Of a DNA stretch of 31,972 nt, positions 20,668 to 31,264 are shown in pieces. Numbering within the stretch: the first letter of the stretch is position 1; every line of letters begins with the position of its first letter. A program made the translations under genes and the position numbers. The notes beneath the pieces are model-generated. The model saw only the letters and a program-made list of their open reading frames with translations, was not told the DNA's origin and searched no databases. Source of the DNA: Pleurotus djamor (taxonomy: Eukaryota > Basidiomycota > Agaricomycetes > Agaricales > Pleurotaceae); NCBI GenBank assembly GCA_029747585.1, contig JAPEVF010000525.1:1-31972 (forward strand), in the 5' to 3' direction.

Positions 20668-23600
20668 CTATGACTCGGTGTCCATGTCCGATATATCCTC
20701 TTCGTCCTCCGACACCTCGACGACTTCCATCTGGGGATATAAAGCGACACCTTCGTGCACTGCTACCGGTGCTTGCGCAGTAGGTATCTTCCCAGACATA
20801 AATTCATCATTAACCCAAGAAAAGCAGGACTCCCCAACACCCCAATAAGGTTTCATCTTCTTGACATCTTCGATGGTCCGACTGCGAGGGTGATCAGAAA
20901 AAATATCCTGCACCTGGAGGAGCTTATCATAAATCGCTCGGTTTGCAGGTGTGACGCTTTGGTACACCTGAGGTGAGCAGCCATAGATGAAAAGGGTGTA
21001 TCGAGGATGGGAGGGTGGCCTAGACTTCGTCGTTGGTGCAGTTGGGACCAACACGACAGCGTGCTTCTTCGACACCTTGGTACTTTGAAGAGGAGGCTGG
21101 TTGCCTTGGTCTATGTGCTGCTTTGACAAAGGAACCGCCGGCAACCCATTCGAGGGGCTCGAGACGAGACCCAGTTCCATGACAATGGTGATGTACGGTC
21201 GCGTAAGCCATGCCTTTTCTTCTTCTGCATCCGCTGGTTTCAGCGCGGTGTATCGCGGAGAGCCGCGCGGAGGGAAAATCTTCAACTTTGATTCATCAAT
21301 CGCGTATGCCGCTATACTCCCCGCTTTCGATCGACTCTTCATCTGGAGCAGGATGAACGAGATGTTCTTCTCGCTTATTGGTAGGGTAGGGTCAAGCAAC
21401 ACAGCAAGCATAACATCGATGGATTCTTGGGATGACCAACCGATGATACCGGTACCCCGAATGAAAGCAATCCAAGCCATGCTCGAGCTCATTGCAGCAT
21501 CATCTGATGCTCGCACGAAATGGGTGAAACGAACGCGGGCATTCTTGAAAGCCTCAGACAGCTTCCGGCCTGTAGCGATGTTATCCGGCATGATCTCGGT
21601 CACCGTTGTACCTTTGATGGCGTCTGCCTCGAGCAGTTTGTCCAGGAAAGTCGTCAGCTTGCATCCACGATGCCAATGCCCCGCACCCTTACCATCTCCA
21701 TGGTCACTGTGGACGGCCAGCATGTATGCCTGGAGCAATAGCATCTTGCCAATATGTTCCCCCCTATGACCAAAATCTATCGCTCCTTCGTAACCTGCAT
21801 CGACTTCGGAAAACATTGTGACAAGGCTGCCAGGACCACCGAGCTCCTGAACGACATTGAGAGCAGCATGAGCCAGGATTGGCTCAGAGGGATAGCCAGA
21901 ATGTATATATGCACGGCTGCTGGGGATGCTGAAGACGGTACGCATGTGACTGGCGACCTGAGTATACATCAGCTCTTGTGTAGCCAGGTGCGGATGGTAG
22001 TGAAGGTTCAGAAGAACATCCAGAATCGCCGCCTTGCCTGCCATTGACATATTCCGGGAATTGACCGAGAAACAGAGCTTGAGCGTCGCGATGTCCAGAG
22101 CGTTCGCGGGTGACGTGACTTTCGCAAGTGTCCAGAAACTAAAAAGGTATCAGGCTTTCCTGCGTCGACTGTAACAACAAAGGCACTCACAGGCATCTAC
22201 CAAACTGACACACGAAAGAGAGACCTTGGATGTCTTCCAAGAAGAGCGTACCAGGTTGGATTTTCGCCTCACACGTTGGGCTATTGTCAAAGGGGAACTC
22301 TGTATAGGGCGCTAGCTGTTGTACGTGTTGTCGAAGAGAGGGTGCGAGATGACCTGTGGGAGTCAGGCCCGTTACTAGTGATCCAGTGGAAATGAACAGC
22401 GTAAAGAGAGGCAGCGAGGAGAAGGACGCCAAGGCCTTGGTGAAGGCATCGTAGACAGTGGTATTCAACGTCCGTGTAGGGACTACCATTGTATGCGCCT
22501 CGTCGAAATACATGATAAGCTTCAGTTCATCATGACCTTGCCTCATATCTAGTGGCCGTCCATCGGGAATAATTCCCAAGAGCTTTGATATAGCTGTGGC
22601 TGCCCGTTTCTCTACATATTCTCTTGACAGCACAAAATGTCTCTCCGTCTGTTGGGGTGTGGTTCGAGTGACGTGTACAGGACAAGGGAAGAATCCTACT
22701 CACACTAAATAAAGCAAACACACGCTTGTACAAATCTGAGCGTACGGTCGTCCGTGTGGACGGTACCGTCTCCAAAAGATGGTTTCGCCAAACTACAGCC
22801 ACTTCGCAGGGATCCCTGTCTTGGCTTATACCCAAGATTTGGCACTGTTCGAGGGTAGTTTCGAAGAGGATCGCGAGGAAGAGGTGGATAGAGGTAACAC
22901 ATTCATCGAAGGTTTCACTTGCCCAAATCGTAATCAGCGTGCCGAAGATTGTGTCTGGTGGGGGGTAGGCGCCCTCTGCGGTAGATCGAACTTGAATCAA
23001 GATCAGTCGGATTTAGGAGGGAGACTCGACTCACGGCGGCTATCTAGAGGGGATCGTGCGTTCCCTGGGATGGTAATGATTAGCTTGCTCAGCTCGTGAA
23101 CGCCTCGCGATTTCCCATATCCAGATGACTGAACTATAACTCCGCTGCTGGAATATGGCACAGTGCGCTCATCTGCCGTGATATTCCGGAGTAGCGAGTG
23201 GTGCATAGTTCCAACATATGGTATCTCCCATGCCGCTTGTACATACGACGCTGTAACTGGCAGTGAATAAGTTGAGTATATTGAAGATTGATGTTACATA
23301 CCAACATCGTTCGCCTGTCCGATCTCTTCACTAACGGAAAGATCGAGTATATGGTGGCGACCTACAGAAAACCGTTCAGCATATTATGAAGTGTGTAGCA
23401 TTAAAGGAGAGAGCCAGGTACTCACACATGATATCCAGTAGCTTACTGAGTTTGCCATTGGTATGGAAGTCTTTGATAGCCTGCGACACGGCCGTTCCTT
23501 CGTCAGCAGCGACTGACGAAACCTCCGAGTCGCCGTCGCAACCAGATGCGCCGTGAGCAACAGCCAAAGTCTTATAGTCGTCCAAGATTAGAAAAAGGTC

Positions 23601-24290
23601 GTCGGACGCAAATCGGTGGAGTTTAAGGAGCGAGGAGAAATGCTTGTGCAGCTTTATAAATGCAGGCGGCAACTTTTCCTTCAGGCTTTCAAGCGTCAAT
23701 AGCTGTTTATACAAGCGTTCGTTGACCTTCGAGTCGATGTCCATCTGGGAGCCTAAGCTTTAAAGTGAGAATTTGTTCTTCCGCTAGTAATGAACAAGCT
23801 CGCCTGAACGTGACTCTGCGATAATCGGGGGTGCGACGAGCACCTCATGCTCATCTAGTCAATGGATTTGAAAGGGTGGCCTATAAAAGCACATTTATAC
23901 ATACATAGGAGGTTTACAAACGGTTCGAGGTTCCTGCTAGAAGGGTAGGCAGCTAGCGCGTCCTGAACAACAGGAGCATTCTGCGTGAGTACATCTGAAA
24001 GTTGAGCATGTTTGGGCCCCGACTGAACACCAGCGTAGTTGGCATAAGCCGCGAATAGATGACCAAAATCGTGTGCAAATTCAGCCTTTGCTTCATCGGC
24101 CTTGATAGTCGGGTACGATTGGTCCAGAATCCACCGCAACAGTTGAAAAGGGGGTCTGATATCAGATGTGGAAAAGGCTTCATGACTGCGAGATTTCTTC
24201 ATCGAAGTGGTCTCGGTTTCATGACCCCCGCGCTTGCTTGGATTTGGTTCATACATGACTTGAGAGGACTCCGTTTCAAGCTCCGCTTCA
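20625..24290. repeat. Copy C repeat unit (inverted partner of copy B)
   Basis: Read backwards, this block aligns along its whole length with 8374-12172. Its segment 23299-23608 matches bases 1-310 (copy A) with a single mismatch (base 298). Confidence 0.85.
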
Positions 24291-24307
24291 ATTATTCCTG
24301 CAGCCAT
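20668..24307 (-). CDS. P-loop NTPase with restriction-nuclease-like C-terminus, copy C
   Basis: Exons 24307-23905, 23752-23426, 23361-23302, 23250-23035, 22975-22704, 22648-22191, 22138-20668 (3207 nt, 1068 aa, the same total as copy B although single exons differ by whole codons). The start is the ATG at 24307; the open frame further upstream begins only with GTG. The motifs match copy B: QSSGYGKSR, IMYFDEAH and IDVMLAVLLD...LLQMK, with an acidic tail. Exon 1 is the most diverged part, while exon 2 is nearly copy A. Exon 2 lacks four codons (12 bp) that A and B have. Intron 1 has a good GTATGT donor, which fixed the same junction in A and B. No frame damage is seen. It faces copy B tail to tail across the P450/esterase island. 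Confidence 0.8.
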
Positions 24308-24389
24308 GGATCGTCGTGTCGTGTCGCTGCCTCTCCCATCTTCCTTCCTTCCCACCACCACTCCTTTTCGCGTAAGTTAAACCTCTATA

Positions 24390-25198
24390 ATGCAGTATGT
24401 GATTCTCGCCCCAGGCTCCTCCTCTGTCCTCGCAGGCCAGCCACCTTGCTCCCTTCGTCATCCCAACCCTCACGATCAAGGATACCTGGTGAGTCAATTC
24501 ATGCTCATAGCTTTTCTTCTGCTCATATCTTCTAGCAATCATCACAGCCAACTATCCTTGCCATCCAAGAAGGCTTCGTCTGGCCCCACCTCGTAATCAG
24601 TCCATCACTCCTCGATGACCTCGACATCAAGGGACGACCTGCGATATTCTCCCCCTCCCTCACGGTCTGGACAACCATCAAGCCTGGTCATGTCATTGTT
24701 GTCAACGAAGGCGACCAAATCTTTATCAAGGAGTCGGCGCTGCACGACTTGCAAGGGTTTGGAGATTTCCGGGTCAAGGCTTTTGAATCCCGCCCGTTAC
24801 ATTTCCGAAACAACCTCCCGCGTGAGCGTAGTACCATTCGGGCCTCCACCTCCACCACCTCCAGCTCCGGCTCCAGCACCTCTTCCTCTGCCGCCACCTC
24901 CTCGACCCCCTCGACATCTGCCCGACAACCTGGCCAGTTAACCGTGGGAAAGCCCCTATGTTGCGGCGGATGGAGTGGAATGGAATGGAATGTAAATTCC
25001 ATTTTAGGTTGGTCCTCCAAAAGTCTTCGTTCATCGTATTGCATCCATCCCGCCGTCTGTCCTACACCCCGAAGTTCTATGCTTGGCACCATATACTCTT
25101 CTCTCTCCATTCAACTTAGCCCACTCCCTCTCATAGTCATTCCTTTGTCTCTATTCGATGGCTCGCCAGCACCATTGCCACCATCCAGCCGATTATAA
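24390..25198 (+). CDS. Hypothetical protein, tentative two-exon model
   Basis: ATG at 24390; exon 24390-24488 (33 codons), a 47-nt GTGAGT...TAG intron, then an open frame 24536-25198 with a stop codon immediately upstream of the acceptor, as expected at an intron edge. The predicted 253 aa begin with a globular-looking part (QPTILAIQEGFVWPHLVISP, then SLTVWTTIKPGHVIVVNEGD) and turn into Ser/Thr-rich low complexity after about residue 145. No family is recognised. The 3' end is doubtful: a donor near 24828 could remove the low-complexity stretch. The gene would start only about 80 bp from the divergent start of copy C. It could be a gene fragment. Confidence 0.35.
24992..25019 (+). repeat. Dispersed 28-bp repeat, right copy
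   Basis: Partner of 1198-1226. It lies inside the tentative hypothetical frame, about 690 bp upstream of the copy C start. Just before it is a GGAAT-type run (TGGAATGGAATGGAATG) that forms a short inverted repeat with ATTCCATT. Confidence 0.7.
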
Positions 25199-25237
25199 TG
25201 CCTTTGACTATGATCCTCGGGGTGTGCCGTTGCCAAC

Positions 25238-25453
25238 ATGGCCGGTCTCATGTTTGGTCCTGACTGGCGCCCCGAGAATGCACCCCAGCACCCGGATGGT
25301 GTTGTTGCACCTCCTCGCTATGGCCCCAGCTACGTACCAGCAAGTAGTATGCTACATAGTCGGTCGATTATCGACTTTACACGGCGTTGCGTTTCACTTG
25401 CCGATTCAGGAGTCCTAGTCACTCCTGGTCTTCGAGCACAGAAAAAAAAATAA
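25238..25453 (+). CDS. Small ORF, unrecognised
   Basis: A 71-codon ATG frame (MAGLMFGPDWRPENAPQHPD at the start) ending in an A-run (RAQKKK then stop). Composition is protein-like but matches nothing recognised. It may be a last exon of the gene proposed at 24390, or no gene. The A9 run followed by TAAAA at its end could also be the tail of an old retrocopy. Confidence 0.2.
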   Translation: MAGLMFGPDWRPENAPQHPDGVVAPPRYGPSYVPASSMLHSRSIIDFTRRCVSLADSGVLVTPGLRAQKKK

Positions 25454-25507
25454 AATTCTATGTGCATGTTGGAATAAATGCAATTGTACAAATGTGTGTG
25501 TAAATGA

Positions 25508-28500
25508 CTAACTAAAGACGGTACCTACAGCCCGTTAAGCACACCATCGTTTGGCAAGGAAAGGAGGACTGACCTTTACAGTTCTTTGCCCCGCAAGCAC
25601 AGCGTTCATACACCGCGTCGTCCTTACGGTCGACTGGGGCATCATCGTCATCATCATCGTCCTACAAGAGTACGGGTGAGTAAAGGGGACAAAAGACAAG
25701 GATGGCAATTACTGACGTAATTCCCATTGTAAGAGAAGCATATCTCTGTATGAGGCTCAATATCTTTACATGCAAAGATAGTCAGTAGGGGTTTCTGGAT
25801 GTTCGAATCATTAATGTAGGTTGCGTTGAGACGGGCGTTGGGCGAACAGGAGTGGTTCTTTGAGGAAGAGGGGTTAGTATACACAACGCACGGATGGAGG
25901 CTACGAAAATACCAGGAATCGAGTGAACTGTGCAGACAGATGAGCACTCAGATTCAACAAAAAGCAGAAAGGGTACCGACATTACCAGCGTGATATGCAT
26001 CCACGACGTACTTGGTATCCCAGTCCTCTATCATACCTTGACTCCCATTCATACCAACGCCACTCTCAGCCTCATCCTTTCTTAGGAACCAGAAGTCCAC
26101 GTCGAAGAGGTAGGTTCGACCCCACTTGTTATATTTCCTGTGAAAGCACATCAGGGACTCTAGTAAGAGCATGAGGGTAATGAATACACTGACTTTCCTC
26201 GAACCTCGGCAACAGCATCGGTAAGTAGCTCGCCTGCGTAGATGCCAATGAATGTCCCAGACGGTATCCTCGACGAACCAGAGAATACACCCCAACCCTT
26301 GTTCTTCGTCTTCGCAATCCCCACCTCAACTTTCCTCCCACGCTGAACAACCTACAAACCGCGTTGAAAGATCATCACCACATGAAAACAAATAAAGAAC
26401 GCACCCGATTCCGACAATCCGAATCGCATCCACACAGTTCATTACACTCGAAGATCGGAATATTCTGTTGTTTCAGCCGACCCCTCGCGTCATACGCATA
26501 ATCCGGCGTATACGCAGCCGTCCACGCTTTCTGCCTCTCCAAGCACTCACACCCCTTGTTCTTAGGGTCGCAAACTGGATAACACCCACATCCTCTCAGG
26601 GTCCCCATATCGGGCGGGGGTACCCCCTCCCCAAGCCACATCTCATTCGAATAGTAGAACTCGAACAATGGACACGGCTCATCGTCAACTTTATTCCACA
26701 CCCTAATAAGAGGCGCTTCGGGTTCATCCAACGAAGTATTGTGTTGTATTGCCGCTTGGAAGATTGTACGCATGCCTGGAAGGGAACGCGCCCATGGATC
26801 CATGCGATTGACATGGTCGGGGAGGGAGCGAGGAAGATCGATGGATTTTTTGTAGGGGAGGAGGAAGTTGGTTGGATGTGAAAGGAGGGAGGACCAAGTG
26901 TACGCTGGTACTCCACCGTAGGACTTGGAAGAAGTGAGGGCTAGACCTCGGTCAGAGGGCGTGTGGCATGGCGTTGTGGATCTGGAAGAAGAAGGCGAGG
27001 GGGAGTGAGTAAGCATCGGAACGTCGTTGGACGTGGGCGGTTGGGGCTTCGTCTGCGAGAAGAAGCGCGTCAGTCGACCCAGAAGACATATAGTAAGGCA
27101 ACTTGCATCCAAAGCCGGTTCCGACCAAGCAGAAACATATTCATCAATCTTCCTGATATTCGCTTTGATCTTGTCACTGACATCGGTCAGCGAACGCACC
27201 ACCCGACCCACATCTGCCAGGTAGGGATTCTGAGGGTTGGTTCGGGTGTGAATTCCCATCCACGACAGCTGAGACTCTACATCCTCTCCAAGTTGCTGAT
27301 ACCGCTTTCTAGCTTCAACACAAGTCCAATACGCCTTGAAATCAACCGGGGCGGGAGGCATTGTTAGACCCTCATACTCCGCAGTAAATGTAGCCAGAGT
27401 AGATAGAAAAGCTGACATTGGATGCGTCTCATCGTCTTGATACAGAGTACAAGAGACTGGCTCTGATTGTACGCGACTTGGAATGGGAACCGGTGTGGGA
27501 GAAGTCATCGTCCATCTCTGAGGGCGAGAGGTATGTTGAGCACGGGGCTCAACCTCTACTTCCTCAGCCACGGACTCTACAGCCATTGACGCTTCAATGT
27601 CAAGTTGGACAGTGCTGGGGATAGTGGTCTCTATCTCGACCTCTATTTCTGTACCTAAAGAGGGAGAGGCGATAGCAGATAGACCTTCAAGGGTGTGGTC
27701 AGATTCTGCCTCTGGTGCAGAAGTTTGGGTAGAAGTAGGAGTGGGAGTAGGAGTAGGAGCAGGAGGAGACGTGATAATAGGAACTTCAACAGGCACGGGA
27801 ACCGAGTCGCCTGCGGAGACTGGCTTGGAGGTGGGAAGATCGACTTCTTCGGGTGGATCCCAATACTCAAGTTCGAAATCACTTTCATCGCTCGACTGCG
27901 ATCGTTGTTGAAGTGGTGGGGGTATTGGTGCCGTCTCAGTCATCATCGAAATTGGTGGCGACGGTAGTGCTTGTTTTGATGCGCCCACCGGTTCGGCGAC
28001 TTGCAAAGGTGCTGGCGTATCTATATGAGCATTTGAGAGCTTTCGAAAAAATAATCGCATCAGCACAGAGTATACGGAATGTTGGGTACATAGCAACAGA
28101 GATGGATGAAGAGGAATGAACCTACCGAGTCCTGCAAGATGTTGACATCTTCTTCTACTTGAACGGCTGACGATGCATCGTCTTTGCCATCATTGACGCG
28201 TTGATTATCTTGTAAAATCGTGCTGAGTCGTGGGAGTTGCGGTGGCGATAACGAAGACGACGATGGTGGCGAAAGTGATGGTAAATGTAATGGCGGTATT
28301 GGCGTTAATACAGATGCCTCGGCAGAGATGTGGGTATTCGAAAGCTTCGAGAGAAGTCGCGTCAGTGAAGGATAGAGATACGAGATAGAAAGGGTAAGTG
28401 TAGAAAATAAAGATGCGGAGACATACCGAAGCCCTCAGCGTATTTACTTCGGCAGATGGTGTATCCGAGGAGAACTGTTGCTGAGATGGTTGCGATGGTG

Positions 28501-29985
28501 GTGGTGACGGCGAAAGTGACAGCGAAAGCGGTGGTATTAATGTGGATACTACACCAGGTCCTGGAAGGAAACTCTGCGCGCGGCTGTGTGCGTCCAAAGA
28601 CTGTCAAATGGAGCGTCAGTCTAAGTATNAAAAAAATGAGAAAGTTGGGACTTGACGTACTTCCTCCGCTCCTCGACCTTCACTTTCATCAGTGATTTCG
28701 TCTTCCTCGTTTGACATCAATTGTTTTTGCAGCGACTGCCCGTGTTGTTGAGGGGGTGAAGACGATGGTGGCGACGGGGGCAATGATAACGACAGTGGTC
28801 GTATCGGATGTGCCAATGGTTCTGATGTCGACACAGGACTTGCAGTGAACACTTCGACTTGCGCGCCCATAGGCTGAGGTTTATCTGAGCCCAAGTGGTC
28901 GTTGCATATAGAGTAGTATGACTTACAGAATCGCTCATAGACTTTGCTATGCTCGCACGTTCTTTAAGTAGTGTGTGTGTAACGTCGTCTTCATCTTCAT
29001 CGATGAGTTGGTCAGCCTCGTCGTTGTCAACCTCTTCATCCTGTTCAGGCTGATGGACAAACGTATCGTCATCCATACCCGGCTCTCCACCACGGTCCTC
29101 TGCTTCTGCAGGAGCATCCATCTGCATTTCATCGACGCTGAAAAGGCTAGAGGGTGTCAAAGGGGGACCGGCCGCGACACCATTATCTACATCGTCGTCG
29201 AGATCGCAAGGAAGGGGAGGCGACGAAGAGTGAGGCGGTCCAGGTTTCGGTGAATTGGAGGATGACGGCGGGGTAGCAATATCCCTCAAAGGAGACGAGG
29301 GGGTCGAAGGTGGTTTTTCGCGTTCCTTTCCCTTGTCTTGCATCAACTGAGATTGTCGAATCACCGCTAGACGCGGCAAAGGGATTGGGACTGCCGACGA
29401 TTCCTCTTCCTCATCGTCACTGGGATCAATCTCAATGATCCCATTCCGCTCCCGAATTCGAACTGGCTCCGAGGCTCGCTTGTGCTTGGATTTAGGTTTG
29501 GGAAGAGGTTTGGGCTTGACAGGAGATACAAATGTGCGAGATTCAGGCTTGATTAAGAGTTGTGGCTTTAGCTTTGAAGAATGCTTGCGGGCAGTCTGGT
29601 ATGTCTTCGAAGAGAAAAATCGAGGGGGCGCAGAGACAGATGGCTGATCGTTGCCTGAGCCATCAGACAGAGAAATAACAGCTGGGTCCTCGCTTTCGCT
29701 GTCGTCGGAAATGATGATGGGGTCGTCATCTTTGCCTTTCCCCTTCGCGTTTCGCTTTCCCTCTGTCTTCACTGTCTTGGCCAGAAGTGATGTCGAAGGC
29801 AAATCACGCGTGTCAATATTCATTGTGGTCCGCCTATTAGGCAGCGGACGGTGCTGAGAACCGTGAGACGGTGCATCGTCGCCAAAGACATCGATTTTGC
29901 TGAGGCGGGGGGCCTTTCTGGCCTTCTTCGGTGGACTAGGTGGTGTATCAAGTGATTTGCGTTTTGATGTCGACGCCGAGGCCAT
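25508..29985 (-). CDS. SUV39/Clr4-type histone H3K9 methyltransferase with long disordered N-terminus
   Basis: Exons 29985-28927, 28873-28661, 28600-28427, 28344-28126, 28039-27107, 27052-26405, 26351-26194, 26137-25981, 25927-25913, 25857-25717, 25661-25574, 25524-25508 (3822 nt, 1273 aa). The start is the ATG at 29985; the frame upstream opens only with TTG. Residues 1-600 are disordered, with basic patches and acidic runs. A nine-cysteine pre-SET lies at about 1020-1082 (GCGCYPVCDPKNKGCEC ... CNELCGCDSDC), SET at about 1083-1239 (KNKGWGVFSG, GRTYLFDVDF, HAGN-FTRFL-NHSCSPN, CFSYN) and post-SET CACGAKNCKG at the end. Pre-SET, SET and post-SET together define this family, which writes H3K9 methylation for heterochromatin. 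No chromodomain is seen, unlike Clr4. The 54-nt segment 27053-27106 is read as a GC-AG intron; it is in frame, and retention would give 1291 aa. Confidence 0.94.
28126..28873 (-). repeat. Repeated Ser/Pro exons in the methyltransferase gene
   Basis: Exons 28873-28661, 28600-28427 and 28344-28126, plus the start of the next exon (from 28039), are diverged repeats. They share a Pro/Ser core (LSLSLPPSPPSSSPP, LSLSLSPSPPPSQPS, LHLPSLSPPSSSSLSPP), and three of them open alike (SLDAH, LSNTH, LSNAH). Each full exon is 213, 174 or 219 nt, all phase 0 to phase 0. Confidence 0.7.
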
Positions 29986-30161
29986 TGACGCGTCCGGGTC
30001 ACGGTGGTTTGGTAAACACAAGTTTCACGTGTGGCTCAAACATCGTGAAGAAATAGGGATCCAGGAGACACAGGGGGGTCGATAAACGACCTCCTCAACA
30101 GTGAACCATCAGGGATTTCGGAGGGTAGCAAGGCTTTCGATTCGTACTGGACTAGATATAA

Positions 30162-30918
30162 CTACTCAAGAAGTAGATCGTCCGACCAGCCTTCGTATTG
30201 CCGGACAACCTTCTCCAGATCAAGTACCTGAGCCAAAATCATCTTAACGGAATCCTTCCCTAGCGGAAGCCACATGGGTGGTTCTTCAAGTCTGCTGGCT
30301 TCGTAAACCTTCTCCACGACTTTCTTTGGATCACCATAGGGGATTCGAGCGGTGGGCTCATTGCTGAAGAATTTCCTTGTTTGCATCGACGGAAGACTGG
30401 GGTTCCTGTACGCCGGGTGGGGCGGTAAAGTTGGAATTCTGGTTTCGTGAACCCCCGTGTCCAAAACGCCCGGCTCAATATTTGTGATCTAAAGTATTTC
30501 AGCGGGGACTTTTCTGAGATCGGGTGGTTATAACAAATGCACCTTGATGTTCCAAGCTGGATCAAGTTCCTTGGCTAAGGTCTCAGCAAACTTCCCTTCG
30601 AGTGCTTTAATACAGAGTCTTATTAGTCAAGCTGGCATGTGTGATTCTGGGAGCTTACCATGTTTACTGAAGCGAGACCAGCAAGTCAGAGGTCAGAGGT
30701 AATCCGGACTAGTGCTTTGACTCGCCTAGCAATATAATACGAGTTCAACGGGTAGGCGGCAAGGCCAAACGCGGAACTGTTATTCAATATTCGCCCTCCT
30801 TCGCCTGGCGGGTTTCTTTCTCGGAAGCACCGGGTAGCTTCCTTCATGACATTCGCAGCACCCCAAAAGTTTACCTCAAACATCTTCCGCGCCAATCCAT
30901 CCTGTTCACTTTCAGCTT
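30162..30918 (-). pseudogene. Short-chain dehydrogenase copy 1, lacking the N-terminal half of the Rossmann fold
   Basis: Exons 30918-30726, 30666-30659 (8 nt), 30604-30543, 30488-30162. It reads NFWGAANVMKEA, GGRILNNSSAFG (catalytic Ser region), then Y-I-A-S-K split across the 8-nt exon, KELDPAWNIK and ITNIEPGV to a stop at 30162. YxxxK and the NNSS strand place it in the classical SDR family of NAD(P)-dependent oxidoreductases. The first exon(s) with the TGxxxGxG cofactor motif are missing: 30919-31264 has no such sequence before copy 2 begins. The exon at 30918 starts in phase 1, so an upstream exon is required. The donor at 30725 is GC (GCGAGT) where copy 2 has GTAAGC. Probably a truncated, non-functional duplicate. 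Confidence 0.8.
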
Positions 30919-31264
30919 CTGCAAAAAGATATTATGAGATCGCGGTTAAGCAGCGAGTAATACCTAGATGAGTAATCGCACATTAGTGTGATCCGAAGAG
31001 GACTCGAAAAATTGCTCGCATTCTGGTCATGCATTAGACATGCACAAATTCATGAGTCATGGAGCCAAGCTTGAAATTTTGAAAGTCTGGCTTGCATGAT
31101 GGAGGAATAGGGAAAGTGTGACAGTGAGCGGTGTTTTCTGATAGGGGCTCGCGAGGAACAGGGAATCCGTTCATTGCAAAAAACAACACACAGGGAAGCG
31201 TGTCAGATATTGGTGAGTCAGAGGCAAGACTCTCTGAAGCTACTGGTGACCTATATATACATAC
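30919..31264. other. Gap between the dehydrogenase copies
   Basis: 346 bp where the N-terminal exons of copy 1 should be. On the minus strand only tiny frames occur (e.g. a 15-codon ATG frame). It holds a TATA-like stretch at its right end. Confidence 0.6.
31251..31260 (-). promoter_or_regulatory. TATA-like stretch upstream of dehydrogenase copy 1
   Basis: GTATATATAG on the minus strand, about 330 bp before the first surviving exon of copy 1 and directly after the stop of copy 2. It may be a leftover promoter; chance occurrence is possible. Confidence 0.25.

Noticed and set aside
1..24307. Classical transposon ends (terminal inverted repeats, target duplications, LTRs) around the NTPase copies
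   Set aside because: The edges at 1083, 8374, 12172 and 20625 show no terminal repeats or matched short duplications by eye, so no mobile element is annotated.
24308..24361. Longer N-terminus for copy C
   Set aside because: The upstream frame starts with GTG, not ATG, and the sequence there has no counterpart in A or B.
24688..25110. Minus-strand acidic ORF opposite the hypothetical gene
   Set aside because: It is the reverse of Ser/Pro-coding low-complexity DNA and shows no domain.
27655..27888. Leucine-rich minus ORF
   Set aside because: It is a frame-shifted shadow of the Pro/Thr repeats in the methyltransferase exon.
6701..28629. Single N bases at about 6701, 13492, 16313 and 28629
   Set aside because: Each directly precedes a run of A; they mark uncertain homopolymer length from sequencing and all lie in introns or intergenic DNA, so they are not biological signals.
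29986..30021. Earlier start for the SET gene
   Set aside because: The codon at 30021 is TTG; the first ATG in frame is at 29985.
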